Of a stretch of DNA of 7,155 nucleotides, positions 6,704 through 7,155 are shown in pieces. The stretch comes from an uncultured Holophagales bacterium. GTDB lineage: Bacteria > Acidobacteriota > Thermoanaerobaculia > UBA5066. Location: positions 1 to 7,155 of the forward strand of contig CALBDV010000817.1 of NCBI GenBank assembly GCA_937927565.1. Direction: 5' to 3'. A model generated the notes under the pieces. That model was not told the origin of the DNA, searched no databases, and was given only the letters and a program-made list of their open reading frames with translations. Each line of letters starts with the position of its first letter. Position 1 is the first letter of the stretch. A program made the translations under genes and the position numbers.

Positions 6704-6723
6704 AGGCCGGCCTGCCTCAGGCC
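6704..6723 (-). terminator. Possible hairpin at the stop of the H1-like gene
   Basis: GGCCTG-CCT-CAGGCC (6709-6723) is a perfect 6-bp hairpin spanning the TGA stop. It overlaps the 10-bp palindrome AGGCCGGCCT (6704-6713). No T-run follows directly on the - strand; the nearest T-rich stretch (TCTTTTCTC) is about 50 bases further on. This is a weak terminator candidate. Confidence 0.3.
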
Positions 6724-7061
6724 TTCTTCGACAGCGCGAGGGCGATCGCGGCCTCGACGCCCTGCTGGGAGAGGACCGTCTTAACCTTCGCCTTGTTTGA
6801 GACGGAGAGGCCCCGGATCGCCGACATGTACTTCCCCTGGAGGGCAAGCCGCGGACTCGTCGCCTTCGCCATTCGGCGCGCCGCGGGCGCTGCGGTGGTC
6901 TTTCGGGTTGCGGTCGAACGCGCCGACGTCCTCGCCGTCGCTCGCGATGCCCTCTTCCTTCCCGACGTCTGGACCGTCGGCGTCGCAGAGGTGAGCGCTT
7001 CGCGGAGTGCCGAGAGTGTCGAGGCCAGTGTGTCGAGGAGCTTGGAAATCGGACGCGCCAC
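6717..7061 (-). CDS. Histone H1-like basic protein, 114 aa, with GKYM..IRGL C-terminal module
   Basis: This is a small, very basic protein in three parts. Residues 1-27 form a probable amphipathic helix (SKLLDTLASTLSALREAL). Residues 28-70 are a disordered linker of Arg, Lys, Ala, Thr and Ser, like eukaryotic H1 tails and bacterial H1-like proteins. Residues 71-114 form a compact C-terminal module (RLALQGKYMSAIRGL, then a helix through GVEAAIALALSKK) like modules I recall at the ends of similar basic proteins in Myxococcota and related phyla. The linker predicts binding to DNA or another polyanion in the cytoplasm; the C-terminal module may mediate self-association (inference). GTG at 7061 is chosen because TAGGAGGA sits 4 bases upstream. 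The frame stays open to a GTG at 7112, but that would place the ribosome site inside the gene. It appears monocistronic and divergent from a gene expected beyond the right edge. Confidence 0.8.
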   Translation of the reverse strand: MARPISKLLDTLASTLSALREALTSATPTVQTSGRKRASRATARTSARSTATRKTTAAPAARRMAKATSPRLALQGKYMSAIRGLSVSNKAKVKTVLSQQGVEAAIALALSKKA

Positions 7062-7064
7062 GGG

Positions 7065-7072
7065 TCCTCCTA
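7065..7072 (-). promoter_or_regulatory. Shine-Dalgarno deciding the GTG 7061 start
   Basis: TAGGAGGA on the - strand, 4 bases before GTG. The match is strong and the spacing slightly short. It argues against the longer frame starting at 7112. Confidence 0.75.
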
Positions 7073-7094
7073 AACGGCGGAGTTTACGGCGGAG
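7071..7094. repeat. 12-bp tandem direct repeat in the leader of the H1-like gene
   Basis: TAAACGGCGGAG (7071-7082) is followed directly by TTTACGGCGGAG (7083-7094); 10 of 12 bases are identical. It overlaps the edge of the ribosome site of the H1-like gene, so a regulator bound here, or an RNA partner, could control that gene. It could also be the fossil of a small duplication. Confidence 0.45.
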
Positions 7095-7106
7095 CTGTCC
7101 CGGACG

Positions 7107-7135
7107 GCCCACAATGGGCGAGCATCCGCTTGCGG
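7107..7135. promoter_or_regulatory. Two dyads in the divergent intergenic region
   Basis: GCCCA-CAA-TGGGC (7107-7119) and CCGC-TT-GCGG (7126-7135) are perfect inverted repeats, in the roughly 95 bases between the H1-like start and the expected start at the right edge. They are candidate operators or leader hairpins for the divergent pair. No clear -10/-35 pair is visible by eye. Confidence 0.3.
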
Positions 7136-7141
7136 GAATAA

Positions 7142-7149
7142 AAGGAGGG
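7142..7149 (+). promoter_or_regulatory. Strong + strand Shine-Dalgarno for a gene starting at or beyond the right edge
   Basis: AAGGAGGG lies 6-7 bases before the last base of the window. It closely resembles the protease gene's site (AAAGGAGGTAA). A start codon is expected at 7155 or within a few bases after it, making a gene divergent from the H1-like gene. Confidence 0.6.
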
Positions 7150-7155
7150 TAACCA

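Larger units (their letters stand above)
5698..6716. other. About 1 kb intergenic region without a convincing gene, rich in inverted repeats
   Basis: It lies between the protease start and the H1-like gene's stop, both read leftwards, so it should hold the protease operon promoter and the end of the H1-like transcript. Open frames here translate to R/P/S/T-rich low-complexity peptides without domains or ribosome sites, so I call none. Perfect inverted repeats occur at 5995-6009, 6023-6054, 6252-6276 and 6452-6470. Direct repeats with an 11-bp period occur at 5980-5997 (GTCGGTC twice) and 6379-6398 (GCCGTCTGA twice). No convincing -35/-10 pair was found by eye. It could hold regulatory sites, a structured RNA or a decayed gene. 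Confidence 0.5.

Noticed and set aside
7062..7112. N-terminal extension of the H1-like protein from GTG 7112
   Set aside because: It would place TAGGAGGA inside the gene, and the extension simply encodes the 12-bp tandem repeat (LRRKLRRL).
6511..7152. 213-codon + strand frame across the H1-like gene
   Set aside because: Antisense to the H1-like gene over most of its length; the H1-like frame has a strong Shine-Dalgarno and a recognisable architecture.

Overview
This is a GC-rich bacterial window holding one partial and four complete protein genes, separated by intergenic DNA that is rich in inverted repeats. No rRNA, tRNA, CRISPR array, transposase or integrase is visible. TTG and GTG starts, very strong AAGGAGG-type ribosome binding sites, a KP-43-like secreted subtilisin, a duplicated beta-sandwich secreted protein and an H1-like basic protein together suggest a high-GC, didermic, soil or sediment type lineage such as Acidobacteriota (Thermoanaerobaculia-like) or Myxococcota. 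That placement is inference from family resemblance recalled from memory; nothing here fixes the taxon.

Layout. (1) 2-796, + strand: the 3' part of an ImmA/IrrE-like zinc metallopeptidase with HEVAH and a downstream E...N..A...VP segment; its start lies left of the window. (2) 793-1875, - strand: a 360-aa cytosolic protein of unknown family, convergent with the peptidase; the two TAG stops share one CTAG palindrome. (3) 1876-2138: spacer with a GC-rich hairpin and palindrome next to the TTG start of gene 2, and a cluster of mutually exclusive hairpins at the end of the operon to its right. (4) 2139-5697, - strand: a two-gene operon. The upstream gene encodes an 889-aa secreted S8 (subtilisin) protease with a complete Asp/His/Asn/Ser active site, a two-part N-terminal prodomain and a C-terminal beta-sandwich. 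The overlapping downstream gene encodes a secreted protein of about 300 aa with two copies of a beta-sandwich-like repeat. (5) 5698-6716: about 1 kb without a convincing gene but with several perfect inverted repeats and short 11-bp-period direct repeats. (6) 6717-7061, - strand: a 114-aa histone-H1-like basic protein with a C-terminal GKYM..IRGL module. (7) The right edge carries a strong + strand Shine-Dalgarno, so another gene, divergent from the H1-like gene, very probably starts at or just beyond base 7155.

How the parts could work together. The protease and its partner are probably co-transcribed, translationally coupled and exported together, so the partner may be a surface adaptor, chaperone, substrate or inhibitor of the protease. 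The metallopeptidase and the unknown 360-aa gene are convergent and need not be functionally linked. The points most worth a second look are the protease/partner pair, the overlapping hairpins at 2074-2138, the hairpin-rich 1-kb spacer, and the unrecognised 360-aa family.
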